DNA of 64,000 nt. It comes from Stramonita haemastoma. Taxonomy: Eukaryota > Mollusca > Gastropoda > Neogastropoda > Muricidae. Location of the stretch: positions 42,316,455 to 42,380,454 of the forward strand of contig CM060323.1 in the NCBI GenBank assembly GCA_030674155.1, read 5' to 3'. The notes beneath the pieces were generated by a model. The model was given only the letters and a program-made list of their open reading frames with translations. It was not told the DNA's origin and did no database searches. Made by a program: the position numbers and the translations under genes. Positions 35,734 through 62,599 of the stretch are shown here, piece after piece. Positions within the stretch are counted from its first letter, which is position 1. The number at the start of each line of letters is the position of its first letter.

Positions 35734-37129
35734 TTGCAACATTTCGGTTTTAGTATCAAACCACGCTAGAAGCTGGGGTTGGTCATTTTAATCTTCTTTT
35801 TTTTTTGTACTCACCAACATAGCTCAGTCTGCGCTTATCAATATCAGAGTTTAACATTTGACTTTGCTGTAAGTTGCAAATTGATTAGAAAGGCAATATC
35901 GAAGTGACTGGACTATGGGACTACGAACTGGCAAGGATATTAGCTGTTGATTATCACATACTTTTTCTTTTTCAAACCTTGATTCAAATGTATCGATTTG
36001 TCAACTAGAGTGCTTATTTATAAGCTTAAGCTTGTTCTACCCATACTTCATGAGTTGCTGCTGTGTGTTGATTGAAGTTTGAAAAATGGTGGTTGTTTTT
36101 GAAGAGGGGAGGTGGTTCTCTTCCTCGTCTAGAGCTCTGAGGTTGACCAATGGTGATATTCTGCTTATGACCGTTTTTACCTACCTTAAGGTAGCCGCAT
36201 TCCGACTTCAGGGGGAAATTGCCGTTTAAAAAATAGCCAACTTTTTGTTAATCGAGAACATGCTGACACTGGTTCAGAACCATCCAACTGAGTTTCTGAA
36301 AATGTTATAATGTCTCCATTAATATAAGAATAGAAGATATTGCTCTTAGATCAGAATATCAGTTTAAAGGACTCAAGTCTCGTCACCATAGTAAAAAGGT
36401 GGCTGGAACACTGAACGAGTAACAATACCGCTTCCATCAGTAAGTAGGCCTACACTGAACAAACAACAGTTTGCTGTCAAACAATTGGTAGTCTGAAACT
36501 GTATCAAGAGATGTTGCTGTTGAAGTCAAATTATAGTCCTTTTCCAGAATTTCTGATATCAGGACTGTGGACAGAGGCCAGAAGGTCATGAGGTCTCCCA
36601 CTTCAGAGCTGGGGCTACCCCCCAAAATCGTACATCTCTGTTGAAGCAATGAGAGCATCTCCAGCACAAAGCAAACACCGCAGTACCGCACTGAATTGAA
36701 ATACTTTATTTTATGACAACAGACAGCTAAACTTAAATGATAACAATGATACCATATGAAAACAGTGCACGTAGTATTTTCGGATAAATCCAAACGAGTT
36801 TAGACTACATACAAACATGACTGCAAACAGATCTGTGTGGGATGAAGTGCTTCCTTTCCTGGGATGCTGTAACAAACAGGGTTGTTGTTTTTTCGCCCTT
36901 TGGGTTCAAGCAATTGCTTCCTGGTGCACTTGTGTATTTTTTCATTACACTTTTTTTCCTGGTCTACTTAAATTTCACACTGTTGAATAATTTTCTTCCT
37001 TTTTGTCCGTGTAAAAACATGACTATGTATGTTTAAATGTAAAATTTACTGTCTGCAATAAGCAACAATGTGGGGTGGGGGCTAAATTAAAATAAGCTAA
37101 AGCTTGATGCCTTTCTTCTGCTGTAGTGT
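35733..37129. other. Intergenic, mostly unique
   Basis: Apart from module E copy 3 I see no element. A 118-residue minus-strand open frame (36437-36793) has no recognisable domain. Confidence 0.5.
36126..36218 (+). repeat. Dispersed module E, copy 3
   Basis: It contains CTAGAGCTCTGAGGTTGACC, GGTGATATTCTGCTTATGAC, CTACCTTAAGGTAGCCGCAT and TCCGACTTCAGGGGGA. The CCTTAAGG core is a small palindrome. Confidence 0.75.
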
Positions 37130-37325
37130 TGTCTGCTTATGTCGTATGTCTATTGAACTAACAAAGTTTACACCGAACAATTGTCTGCTTATGTTGCATG
37201 TGTATTGAATAAACAAGGTTTAAACCGAACAATTGTCTGCTTATGTTGTATGTGTATTAAATAAACCATGTTTAAACGGAACAATTGTCTGTTTACGTTG
37301 TTTTTGTATCGAATAAAACAAATGA
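37130..37325. repeat. 52-bp minisatellite, nearly four copies
   Basis: Units start at 37130, 37182, 37234 and 37286 with TGTCTGCTTATGT and end with CGAACAAT. Copies 2-4 each contain AATAAA or GAATAAA, so the array repeats a poly(A)-signal-like hexamer. Confidence 0.93.
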
Positions 37326-37636
37326 AATCAATCAGACTGTATCTTCACTCTATGCATGGAAAGACCAATATTGGGCGTTCCCTAACTTAACACCCTGGGG
37401 GTCACCCACAATATGCACTTTTGTCTCACTCATCCCACCAGGAGAATCACCTTGGAAAAAAAAGAACAAGGGTACCACACAAACTTGAGGTCAAACTGAC
37501 TCTGGATGTATGATGTATGTGACAGGGGTCATATATTTAACTCAGGCTCGTGCAGGGGTCTGGCGCAGATGCTTTATAAATAGAATTGTGCTATTTTGGG
37601 GGTGGCCTGAGGTGCCGAAGTGGGATGACTTGCTGC

Positions 37637-37677
37637 CACAGTCCCTAAATCCGATGATAATTCCGCTGGGACTCTAT
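37637..37677 (+). repeat. AGTCCC...GGGACT module, copy at 37.6 kb
   Basis: The block reads CCACAGTCCCTAAATCCGAT and TTCCGCTGGGACTCT, flanked by inverted AGTCCC/GGGACT. It lies directly upstream of a family B SINE. Confidence 0.65.
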
Positions 37678-37697
37678 AATATAATCTCAACTAACTA

Positions 37698-37994
37698 GCC
37701 GCCGCTGTAGTCTAGTGGTTAGGGCGTTGGACACGTAATCTAAAGGTTGCGGGTTCGATCCCAGCCTTCGGCTATGGCGTTGTGCCCTTGGAAAAGGCAC
37801 TTTACGGCTATTTTCTCACCCCACCCAGGTGTAAAAGGGGTACCAACCTTGTGTTGGGGGTTAACCCTGCGATAGACTGGCGTCCTATCCAGGGGGGAGT
37901 CTATGACTCTCAGTCGCTTAACGCCACAGAAACCGGGATAAGCACCGGCCTGATGAGCCTTAGGCTCGGGACAGACTTTAACTTTTAACTAACT
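37698..37994 (+). mobile_element. SINE family B, copy 2
   Basis: This copy is almost the same as copy 1, with the same CGT anticodon loop and body. AACTAACTA occurs just before the head (37688-37696) and at the 3' end, a possible target-site duplication, although the family's own tail is similar. Low divergence suggests recent activity. Confidence 0.9.
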
Positions 37995-38633
37995 AAGCCT
38001 GATTTTGAGTTCCTCTGTGTTCCATTGCTCAGTTCTAACAATTAACAGCCACGACTCATGAAACGAAAGTATAACAAGGATTCCTGGTATCATACGCCTA
38101 CTTTGATTCGATAAAACATTAAACAAAATTTCAGCTTGTCATAGACACTGTTATTGGTTAAACTTCGCTGAGACCAGATTAGTGACTCTGTGCGCCCTAC
38201 TGCAAACAGATCACACATACAGACAGGGGCACCTAAAATCATCAAAGAGTCATCATTGGAAATGTTGTGTCTTGGGCATGAAATTAGTTCTACCAGTTAT
38301 TCACACATTTTTATCATTTAAAAAAAAACCCAGCAACAACAACCTAACAACAGCAAACTATGTCTGCCCTTCACAGCAGTTGAGCCAAATCTCCTGGACT
38401 TGTTTTTACTTGTTTTCTTTTTTGGGGTTTTCTTTTTTTTTTTTTTTTTTGTTTGAACCCGCTATTTTTTTTTCTTCAGTAGACATAGGCCTATCTCTTT
38501 GAGTCTACAAAGTTATAAAAACAACGACAAAAACACCAACAACGTTTGCTGTCCTTCAAGTTTACAGACTCTAGCTATCTTTATTTCCTGTGTTATCTTT
38601 GTGTCCTATTGTCTTTCTTTAAAAAAAACAAAA

Positions 38634-38635
<2 letters not shown>
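37995..38635. other. Intergenic, nothing recognised
   Basis: Unique AT-rich sequence with a poly-T near 38430. Confidence 0.5.
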
Positions 38636-38710
<75 letters not shown>

Positions 38711-38784
38711 ACTCTCTATTTTTTTATTATATATTTTATATATATATATATATTTTTATATATAATATGTGTGTGTGTGTGTGT

Positions 38785-38846
<62 letters not shown>
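38636..38846. repeat. (TC)n, (AT)n, (GT)n
   Basis: TC to 38712, a T/AT stretch and GT from 38768 to 38846. Confidence 0.95.
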
Positions 38847-38848
<2 letters not shown>

Positions 38849-39134
38849 AAAAAAACAGGGTCCTCATTTCTTTCGTTATCTTTGTAGTGTCTTGTTGTTC
38901 CAAAGAAAGAGGAAAAAAACAACAACAACCCTACATTACAAAACACACGCAACTTTAACTATCGTGATATCTCCGCCTTGTCAAATATGATAAATACATT
39001 TCTCAAAAAACCACTTTGTCTGCACTTTTGGGGTAAACACAACAATTGAATGAGACCTGACACAGATATTTAGCTTTTTATCTGCATTATCTGTCTGATT
39101 CCCGCCAAGGTTATCTAGAAACAAGGGATTGTGT

Positions 39135-39193
39135 AGTGTGTGTGTGTTGTAGTGTTTGTGTGTTGTGTGTGGTGTGTGTGTGTGTGTGTGTGT

Positions 39194-39240
<47 letters not shown>

Positions 39241-39275
39241 TTGTGTGTGTGTGTGTGTGTGTGTTGTGTGTGTGT

Positions 39276-39324
<49 letters not shown>

Positions 39325-39335
39325 TGTGTTTGTGG
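39135..39335. repeat. (GT)n with GGTG breaks
   Basis: A long GT array with TGGTG and TTGTG interruptions. Confidence 0.95.
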
Positions 39336-39456
39336 GGACTGGCTGTCTATCCACACGACACTCCAGCCAGCCCACAATTTCGTTGCACTGTCGTCACGTA
39401 GACTGTGTCTGTGTCGTTATCTCTGTTGTTTTTGATGTTATCTAAAGAGCCCAAAT

Positions 39457-39505
39457 CTACTACTACTACTACTATTACTACTACTACTACGACGACGACG
39501 ACGGC
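39457..39505. repeat. (CTA)n(CGA)n
   Basis: CTA units turning into CGA units by a single-base change. Confidence 0.95.
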
Positions 39506-39588
39506 GATAGCGAAATGAATTTAATCGTTGTGACCTCGCAAGCTCGCACGTGTTGGGAACTGCGTGCAGATGTTATGACAAATGTCGT

Positions 39589-39594
<6 letters not shown>

Positions 39595-39636
<42 letters not shown>

Positions 39637-39640
39637 TGTG

Positions 39641-39672
<32 letters not shown>

Positions 39673-39692
39673 TGGGGGTAGGAGGGGGAGGG

Positions 39693-39737
<45 letters not shown>

Positions 39738-39755
39738 TGTGTGTGTGTGTGTGCA
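39595..39755. repeat. (GT)n
   Basis: Two GT blocks around a G-rich piece. Confidence 0.95.
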
Positions 39756-40195
39756 CGTGCACCAACGCCGTGCATGCGCCAAGCATAGGGCTAGCAGATG
39801 TTCGGTCAATCATGGGCTTAACTTGTTTGATTATAAAATCTGTTGCAGAAGTGAAGTAAATAGCAAGTCAGTCAAACCTGACCCGAAAAATAAAGATCTA
39901 GTATTCTCTATCACCTCTCCCCCTCCCTTTCCTATTCCTGAACTGACCAGCACCCCCTGCCCCCCTTTAAAAAAAAAAAAAAAAAAAGACATTTTTTGTT
40001 TTTATTTCACCCTACAACCAAAAAAGTCCTCTTAAGACTATTATCACGTCAACAAACTCCTCTCTCCTTCGCTTTTACACCGTCAGATGTGACTAGGAAA
40101 AATACGGGCATTTCTTTTCCAGCTCCTCTCGTGGACGGTACAACTTGATTTGCAGGGTTTCTCCGTCAGCCATACAATCTTCCTCAGGTCGCTGT

Positions 40196-40495
40196 ATAAA
40201 AGGTAAAGGTGCCCCATAACCTATGTGGTCGTAGTGGAGCGAGGCATCAGAGACCTCAGCTAGTTTCTCTAGAGGCCAGCATATTGAAGGTGGCGCTCAT
40301 CTCCTCTCCCTCACTTCTTTACCTTCCCTGACCCTAGAGAGGGCAGGTACCCCCATTTACAGTTGGGAGAACTGGATGCTATACTGAAGTGAAAGCCAAT
40401 GACTGCAAACGATCCCCCATCCAATCGGGTGACCACGCTGGATGCTGCTTAACATTGGCTGAGGGAAAGCGAGTGCTCTGACCACTGCTATAGGA
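40196..40495 (-). mobile_element. SINE family D, copy 4
   Basis: This full-length minus-strand copy has the same order as copy 3: GGTGCCCCATAACCTATGTG, ACCCTAGAGAGGGCAGGTAC, CACGCTGGATGCTGCTTAAC and GTGCTCTGACCACTGCTAT. Box C has more substitutions. Confidence 0.83.
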
Positions 40496-40800
40496 AGAAG
40501 GAAAAGCATGTTATTTGCTTACTTACGATATACAAAGACAGAGTGAGACTGCAGCAAGTTGTCTGCATTATGTCGGGAGAACTGACACACCTTCTCTTTT
40601 CCTTTGGTCCTCTCTCCCCCCCCCCCCCCCCCCCATCCCACCACCACCCCTCCCCCGTACTGTGCCCACACCATTCTTTGTTAGAGCCTGACATTTCTGG
40701 CATTCTCTGAGAGAATGGGCTGCCGGTCTGTCATGACATACTGATGAGACAGTTTGCATGTTAGCACATTGTTGGTGTTGTGTTATTGTAATTACTGTTG

Positions 40801-40844
40801 TTGTTATATTATTATCATTATCAACATCATCATCATCGTTATCA

Positions 40845-40895
<51 letters not shown>

Positions 40896-40900
40896 TATTG
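40801..40900. repeat. (ATC)n
   Basis: A CAT/ATC trinucleotide tract with a clean core at 40848-40893. Confidence 0.95.
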
Positions 40901-40964
40901 TTATTGCTATTCAGTGTTATTTTAGGATCTTAGTTCTGCTATGAGCATCAGCATTTACTTTTTC

Positions 40965-40995
<31 letters not shown>

Positions 40996-41186
40996 GGTCA
41001 ACGGCAAAGGCTAATACAGCTACAGTCCAGAGTACAACAAAAACTTGTCCTACCTCCAAATTATGTGCGTCGTTGTTTTTTTTTTTAACAGGCTGCATCA
41101 AGTATTAGTCTAGATGTTTCTATTTGTCAGTCATAAAAGTAGGCTAATCACTCGTATGCTTGACCAAGAAAAAAGAAAAAAAAAGC

Positions 41187-41590
41187 TTTGTTTTTCTGGC
41201 AGTTCAGCCACCCATAAAGTTCGAATCCTTGCCCCAAATAATCAATGATATCATCAATCTCACACACGTACGTACACCCTTCTACTGACGCGAAAAAACT
41301 CTGACGGAATACAGTTGCATTTTTTTTTTTTTTTTTTTTTTGGCGCCCTCAACCTCTATGATGTTCACGTGGATTTAGCCACTTAGGGTCATTGGCTGGC
41401 TTTAGACGGATTGGTCTGCAACAGAACTCAGATAAACTGACACGCCCACTCTCCCCACCTGTGTGCCATCGAAAGTTATTAAACTGGGCCCTTTCTCTGC
41501 CAGAAACCTTTGTTTGTCTGGCTATTCAGCCACCTGTCACGTTCCAACCTATGGCCAAAATAATTATCGATATCATAAAATTCACGTGGG
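41187..41590. repeat. Diverged direct repeat, copies 320 bp apart
   Basis: 41187-41270 (TTTGTTTTTCTGGCAGTTCA, GCCACCCATAAAGTTC, CAATGATATCATCAATCTCAC) is echoed at 41507-41590 (TTTGTTTGTCTGGCTATTCA, GCCACCTGTCACGTTC, TATCGATATCATAAAATTCAC). It is an old duplication or two copies of one element. Confidence 0.65.
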
Positions 41591-41625
41591 TGTCCTTTAA
41601 CTGCCATACAAGGCTGACAAAATCA

Positions 41626-41633
41626 ATCTCTCT

Positions 41634-41672
<39 letters not shown>
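41626..41672. repeat. (TC)n
   Basis: A TC tract with one TTC break. Confidence 0.95.
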
Positions 41673-41675
<3 letters not shown>

Positions 41676-43287
41676 CCTTGTTACTGGTCATGTGGGTCAA
41701 GCCACGTGATGTGAGTGGCTGGTTTATTATGTTGGTGTTGTTGTGATCGTGTTATCTTACGCCCCAGAGGACTTCTTGGGATACTTAGGCCCCTACTACA
41801 CTTCTTTGAAGAAGATGGGACACGCCCATACCTTTCCTCTCCTCCTCCTGCCATCCAATCACATGCCATTTATTGTTCCTGCTTTGAACAGATTGAAAAC
41901 TGACATTGTCTTAAGGTTTTTCTATAGATCTATTTACAGATTAATTTACGCTATACTTACGGCAGTAACTGTTTCAATTTTGCTTTTTGTTAAAATATTG
42001 TTTTCCTGTTGGCCCCAAAATCATTCTTAGTAGATTTCAAGTTTTGGGGGATTCAAAAGTCAGAACAGATTTATTTCTTGAGAGACAAGATTTGATTCAT
42101 TAGATAACAGCAAGAGATGTCGGGACAGTTTTTGTTGGGTTCGTTCTCACTGCTGTATTGTTTTACTGTTTAAAAAAAAAAAAAAAAAAAAACCAACCAA
42201 CAACAACTAGATAAACCGTGCAGATCAGCTTGTAACAAAAAAACCCAAAACAACAAAGACGCAATGAGACAGTTACCAGAAGGTGGTTTGTGCACACGAA
42301 GCTAGTATCTTCTTGGAAACTCTTTGTGATTCAAAATTTCCTTTCAGACAAAAAAAGATAAATATTTTCCTGCCCAAGATATCTGTCAAATGTAATCTAT
42401 GAATGACATTTAAATACATGGGAAAATAATTAATACGCTTAGAATGTAACATGCGCTTGTACTAAGCCATTACCTTGTGAACATGTATCATTTCATGAAG
42501 CCTAAGCCTAGTTTATTTAAAAGAACCCGGCATTGAAATTCCGGCGAAGGAACTTGTTAATTAATACATTTCTTCATAGGCAAGAAATGACTGATTTAGT
42601 TTTTTTTTTTTAGTTTTTTTTTTAGTCTAATGCTACCAAGTGCTGCAGACTATAAACAAACATCAGCAAACCAAACGGTCGTTTGTTATGCATTGTCATA
42701 ATGTCTTTGAATTTTTTTCATTTCCAAAGAAGGAAACAAGATAAAAACACACACACACACACAGTGTCCGACTGTGGTGCAGTGATGCAGAAAGTAAGCC
42801 ATCCCAATACTGATTAAAACAAAAATGATGACGATGATGATGACAAAAATAACAACAGCAATAATGATAAGAACAATTCCTGCCTAGTGAGGGGTTATCT
42901 TCCAAACCAATTGGCTGAGGACGATCAGCATATTATAGGCATATTATAGCACTCTTAGCCTCAAATAACCCTTTTTGTTGTCTGTTGTTTTTAACCTTGT
43001 TGCTGCTGCTGCTGCTTTTTTTGTTTTGCTTTGCTTTTACTGTACACATCCATACAGCCTCATCACAATGAAGACACAGAGACGTGGATCTGTAGGCCTA
43101 CCTGTGGTGAGGTGACACCTATGATAAAACAACTGATTTTTCATGAACCTGTGAAACGTCTAAAATTCTTTATTATTTTTTCATTATCATTCAGTCCAAT
43201 CTGACCATTGCAAGAATATAGTAGGCCTACCCTGATCTGGGTTGGTTCACTGTGGAGTGCATCCATGCACCTCTTCACTCACTGACC
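41673..43287. other. Intergenic, mostly unique
   Basis: AT-rich sequence with A and T runs. No gene or repeat family is recognised. Confidence 0.5.
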
Positions 43288-43670
43288 CCAGGGGGGAAGG
43301 GATTGCCTAGTGGTCAGAACATTGCGCTCGCAATTTGACGACCTGGGTTCGATTCCGGTCGGGTAAATTTTTCTCCTGGAGTTGACATCATGATCAGTGC
43401 TGACTCCACTCTCCCCAAAGTCCTTCGGAATGAGACTATAAACCGAGGCCCCGTGTGCGAACGCACGCAGAACATCTTGCACACACGTTAAACCTGTTCC
43501 GCTTTTCGTAGGAGTAGGCCATTGTGTGCCGGTGGGAACAGATGACAATATTTACAAAACGGCATACACACGGGGACTGGATGTTAAAAAGAACATGAGT
43601 GCTTATTATATTCCATTATCCTCTATATAAAAGAATAAATAAATAAATAATGAATAAATAATAAATAAAA
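43288..43670 (+). mobile_element. SINE family A, copy 13 (full length)
   Basis: The head is GGATTGCCTAGTGGTCAGAAC with B box GGGTTCGATTCCGG. The body is close to copy 2 over most of its length (ACCGAGGCCCCGTGTGCGAA). The tail is (AAAT)n. It is the SINE nearest the receptor gene. Confidence 0.9.
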
Positions 43671-44748
43671 CCCCAAATATTTAAAACCATGATTAAAGAA
43701 AAAGCTTGATATACATATAAAACCATCAAACCATGAATGAATAAACACCGAAACCTGATAAATGAGATGCAAGATTCTCCCGACACCACTCCCCCACCCT
43801 CCAGGAACAGTCATCAGTAATCAATGATTTGTTGACTTTTGGATTCAGTGTGGCAAAGGGGCAACGTAGGTTAACTAACCCCCCCCCCCCCAATCTGTAT
43901 CTAGGCTACTGGTTTGTACTGATGTAAAGTAGTGATGATGATTTATTAGGTAAAGTGATTGTTCCACTAATTTGTAAACAACATGACCAGTTACGAACAC
44001 GTACTAGGAAGTGAAACTACCTATTGTCTGAAAAAATGTCAGTGTGCACTTCTCAGTATAAGGTATACGACTGCTTTGCAATCGATATTAAGCATACAGC
44101 CATGTAAAAGAAATGAAGACATAAATATAGAGATCAATATGAAGTAGATGAATAAATAGACAGATAAATAAATATATATATATATCATTTATATATATAT
44201 ATATATAGATATATATAGATATAATATATATATATATGTCTGCTGGGAAACAACTAGGAAATAGGAGCCAACTTCTCTGGTAATACTGAAACAAAAACAA
44301 TAACTTTCTAAGACAGCATGCGGGAAATAAATAAAGTGAATAAATCATAGAGACGTTTTCCCCTGGTGTGACATTTTGATAAACTGCAAATTCAGTGATT
44401 GTCACAAGCACATGACAGATACGAGTCCTGCATTTTGTGAACAATGTCTAAAGCAGACCGATTAACGAAAACAAAAACAAAGCAAATCACAAAAAATCAT
44501 AATGTTACATTGGCACGCACACGCTCTCGTGTGTCGCTGGGAGTCACACGCATACTAGCTAATACAGTGATTCAGTCTCTGTATGTGATAAGATATGCTC
44601 GTTTCAACAAAATACTAATATAGGTAGGCCTTTTCTCATAGGCCATGTGGGTATTACAGGAACATTTCAGGCCGGCAATGTCACGGTAAAACTTGAGATA
44701 TATATTATTTCGAAATGCAACGCTTTTTCACTGCGACATTAAGCGGCC
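43671..44748. other. Intergenic upstream of the receptor gene
   Basis: Poly-C at 43879-43891 and AT repeats at 44166-44237. Otherwise unique sequence. Confidence 0.5.
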
Positions 44749-45505
44749 TTGCCATTGGTTATTACCCAATCGCGCCATGAGTCGGAGCATGAATGGAGGG
44801 CCGGGGGATACCGATGCGTCATCAACTACCCCCACCCTACCCCCCTTATCCAACTCTCACCACTCATCTGGTCTATTCTTCCTTCTAATTATTTTTTTTT
44901 CTTTAATCGAATAAATCACCAATTAGATGTGCACAACAAGGTAACAGTAACACTCAGTCTAAAGCGCATCTATTACTCAAAACAGAAAAAAGCGTGCTTG
45001 GCATGTGTGAATAAACGTATGGAGAACACGCCCTCTATTCATAGTAGGGCTTGTAGTGGCGTGATGTTCATTATCATAGTATGGGCTGATCGTGTGGTTT
45101 GTTTGGAGCTAGCTGCCATGCGCGCCGTGACGTCACCAAACTGAGCCGGAGAACACAGTCGGCAGATCAGTCGTGTTGTGAGAACAGTTCTGTCCTGTGT
45201 ACTTAAAACACGGTCCAAAACTTGTAGTTCAAAAACAGAGTTTAATCATAGCGGACAGAACTTAAAACCGGCTGCAGGAGTTGATTACTTAAAGTGGTAT
45301 TTAAGTCTAATTGAAAGTCATTGGAAGAGCCGGCAGGCAGTTCCTTTTTACACCCTCGGTAGTTGCGCTCGTTTACAGAATTGACGTTCCAGTCAAGAGA
45401 GGCGCGGGGGTCACGGTTGCTGTCTGTGACTTGTGACAATTTTATTTGTCAAAATTTGTTAGTTTGAGCTTTTGTGAAGGGAAGAGAAAGAAAATCATCT
45501 GGACA
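44749..45505 (+). promoter_or_regulatory. Putative promoter and 5' UTR of the receptor gene
   Basis: This stretch is less repetitive and richer in CpG than the sequence upstream. ATTGG (44754-44758) and CCAAT (44766-44770) form a divergent pair typical of NF-Y sites. A perfect palindromic CRE, TGACGTCA, lies at 45128-45135, about 370 bp before the ATG. No TATA box stands out. The start site is probably downstream of the CRE, but it is not determined. Confidence 0.5.
45128..45135. promoter_or_regulatory. Perfect CRE palindrome TGACGTCA
   Basis: The eight-base full CREB/ATF site sits in a GC-rich segment just upstream of the receptor's first exon. A second copy at 6906-6913 has no gene beside it, so the match alone is weak and the value lies in its position. 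Confidence 0.45.
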
Positions 45506-61481
<15,976 letters not shown>

Positions 61482-61770
61482 TGAGGATGGGGGTATGGAT
61501 TGTGAAGGTGCTGCATCTCTCGGTCTCATCTGATGTCTACTCTTCTTACTTACGAACAGTGCAAGGATCTTGTTGAAAAAAAAAAGTGTGATCAAAAAAA
61601 AAAAAAAAAGTTTGTGCGAGTCAAAACCATACATCAAGACTTTTTGAAAGGACTGCAGCATTTTTTTTGTTGTCCGTGGAAGCGATGCGAGCCGCTTTGT
61701 GATATCAAAAACGCAATTTTTGCATGTTAGTTGAAAGGAAGAAAATAAATCAACAGTATTTATGAACATC
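61482..61770 (+). other. Probable 3' UTR with AATAAA at 61744-61749
   Basis: After the TGA the sequence becomes AT-rich with A runs, and an AATAAA hexamer lies about 260 nt downstream. This is the first good poly(A) signal. The true end of the mRNA is not shown by sequence alone and could be further downstream. Confidence 0.5.
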
Positions 61771-61999
61771 TTATGCCAGTTTTCAAACTTCCAAAACATC
61801 AAAAAAAAAAAAAGAATATTTGAGGATTTATCAACAGTTGATGGCCAGCTTTCAAATTCATCACAAAAAATACATTACCATTGATTTACAAACTGTTGAT
61901 GCCAAGGTTGGTTTGGGTTTTTTTTTAAACTCAGCACATCAAAATGAAGACCCAGGAGAACTTTACTACAAAGAACGATCTTGGGAGAAGAGCTGGCAA

Positions 62000-62430
62000 C
62001 CATTGGAAGGAAGATCTCATCTGTTGGGCATTGTTGTTTGTTATCCAAGAAGGATATCGCCGTCACAGCTGCCAGGAAGAGCGCCGAGGCAATTCCAGGA
62101 CGCCTCGGGATGAAAGCCGCTTCTGGAACGGCTGAAAAGCATCATCAAAGACATCGGCAGCGAGGCCTTGCCGCCATTTTGTGCATCACGGCACCAACAG
62201 AAAAGAAGAGCATTTTGGGGGGAGAAGAAAATCATTCTGAAAGTGAACATTCATTTCCATCACCATCCAAATTCATCCCTCCTTCATCCCTTTTAAGAAA
62301 GGAGGGGGAAGGGGGGGACTGTTGGGGGAATTTGTGTCACACGATATGCATTTTCATCATACCATTAAAAGGTGAACATTTGGGGAACTTGTATGAAATT
62401 TTACAGTTCATTTCCATACATCATTGAAAA
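62000..62430 (+). other. GC-richer segment with a 148-residue open frame
   Basis: Between AT-rich flanks, 62040-62200 is GC-rich. An open frame from 61981 to 62427 includes KKDIAVTAARKSAEAIPGRL. Two other frames are also open locally and no family is recognised. It may be part of the receptor 3' UTR or a chance frame. Confidence 0.25.
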
Positions 62431-62578
62431 GTTTACATTTTGAAGAATTACATCTTGCAGTGAAAGTTATTTTCTCGTACTGCAGAAGAGTAACCTGTAG
62501 GAGGTTTATTTTTTAAAAAGTGGTTAACATACATTTCCATCATACTGTTCACTTCCATTTTCTTTCCCATCTTGAAAG

Positions 62579-62599
62579 GGGGGGGGGGGGGGGGGGGGG
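62579..62599. repeat. Poly-G
   Basis: A G run of about 20 bases downstream of the receptor gene. Confidence 0.95.

Noticed and set aside
36437..36793. A 118-residue minus-strand open frame
   Set aside because: No domain, no splice context and no repeat partner. It could not be told from chance.
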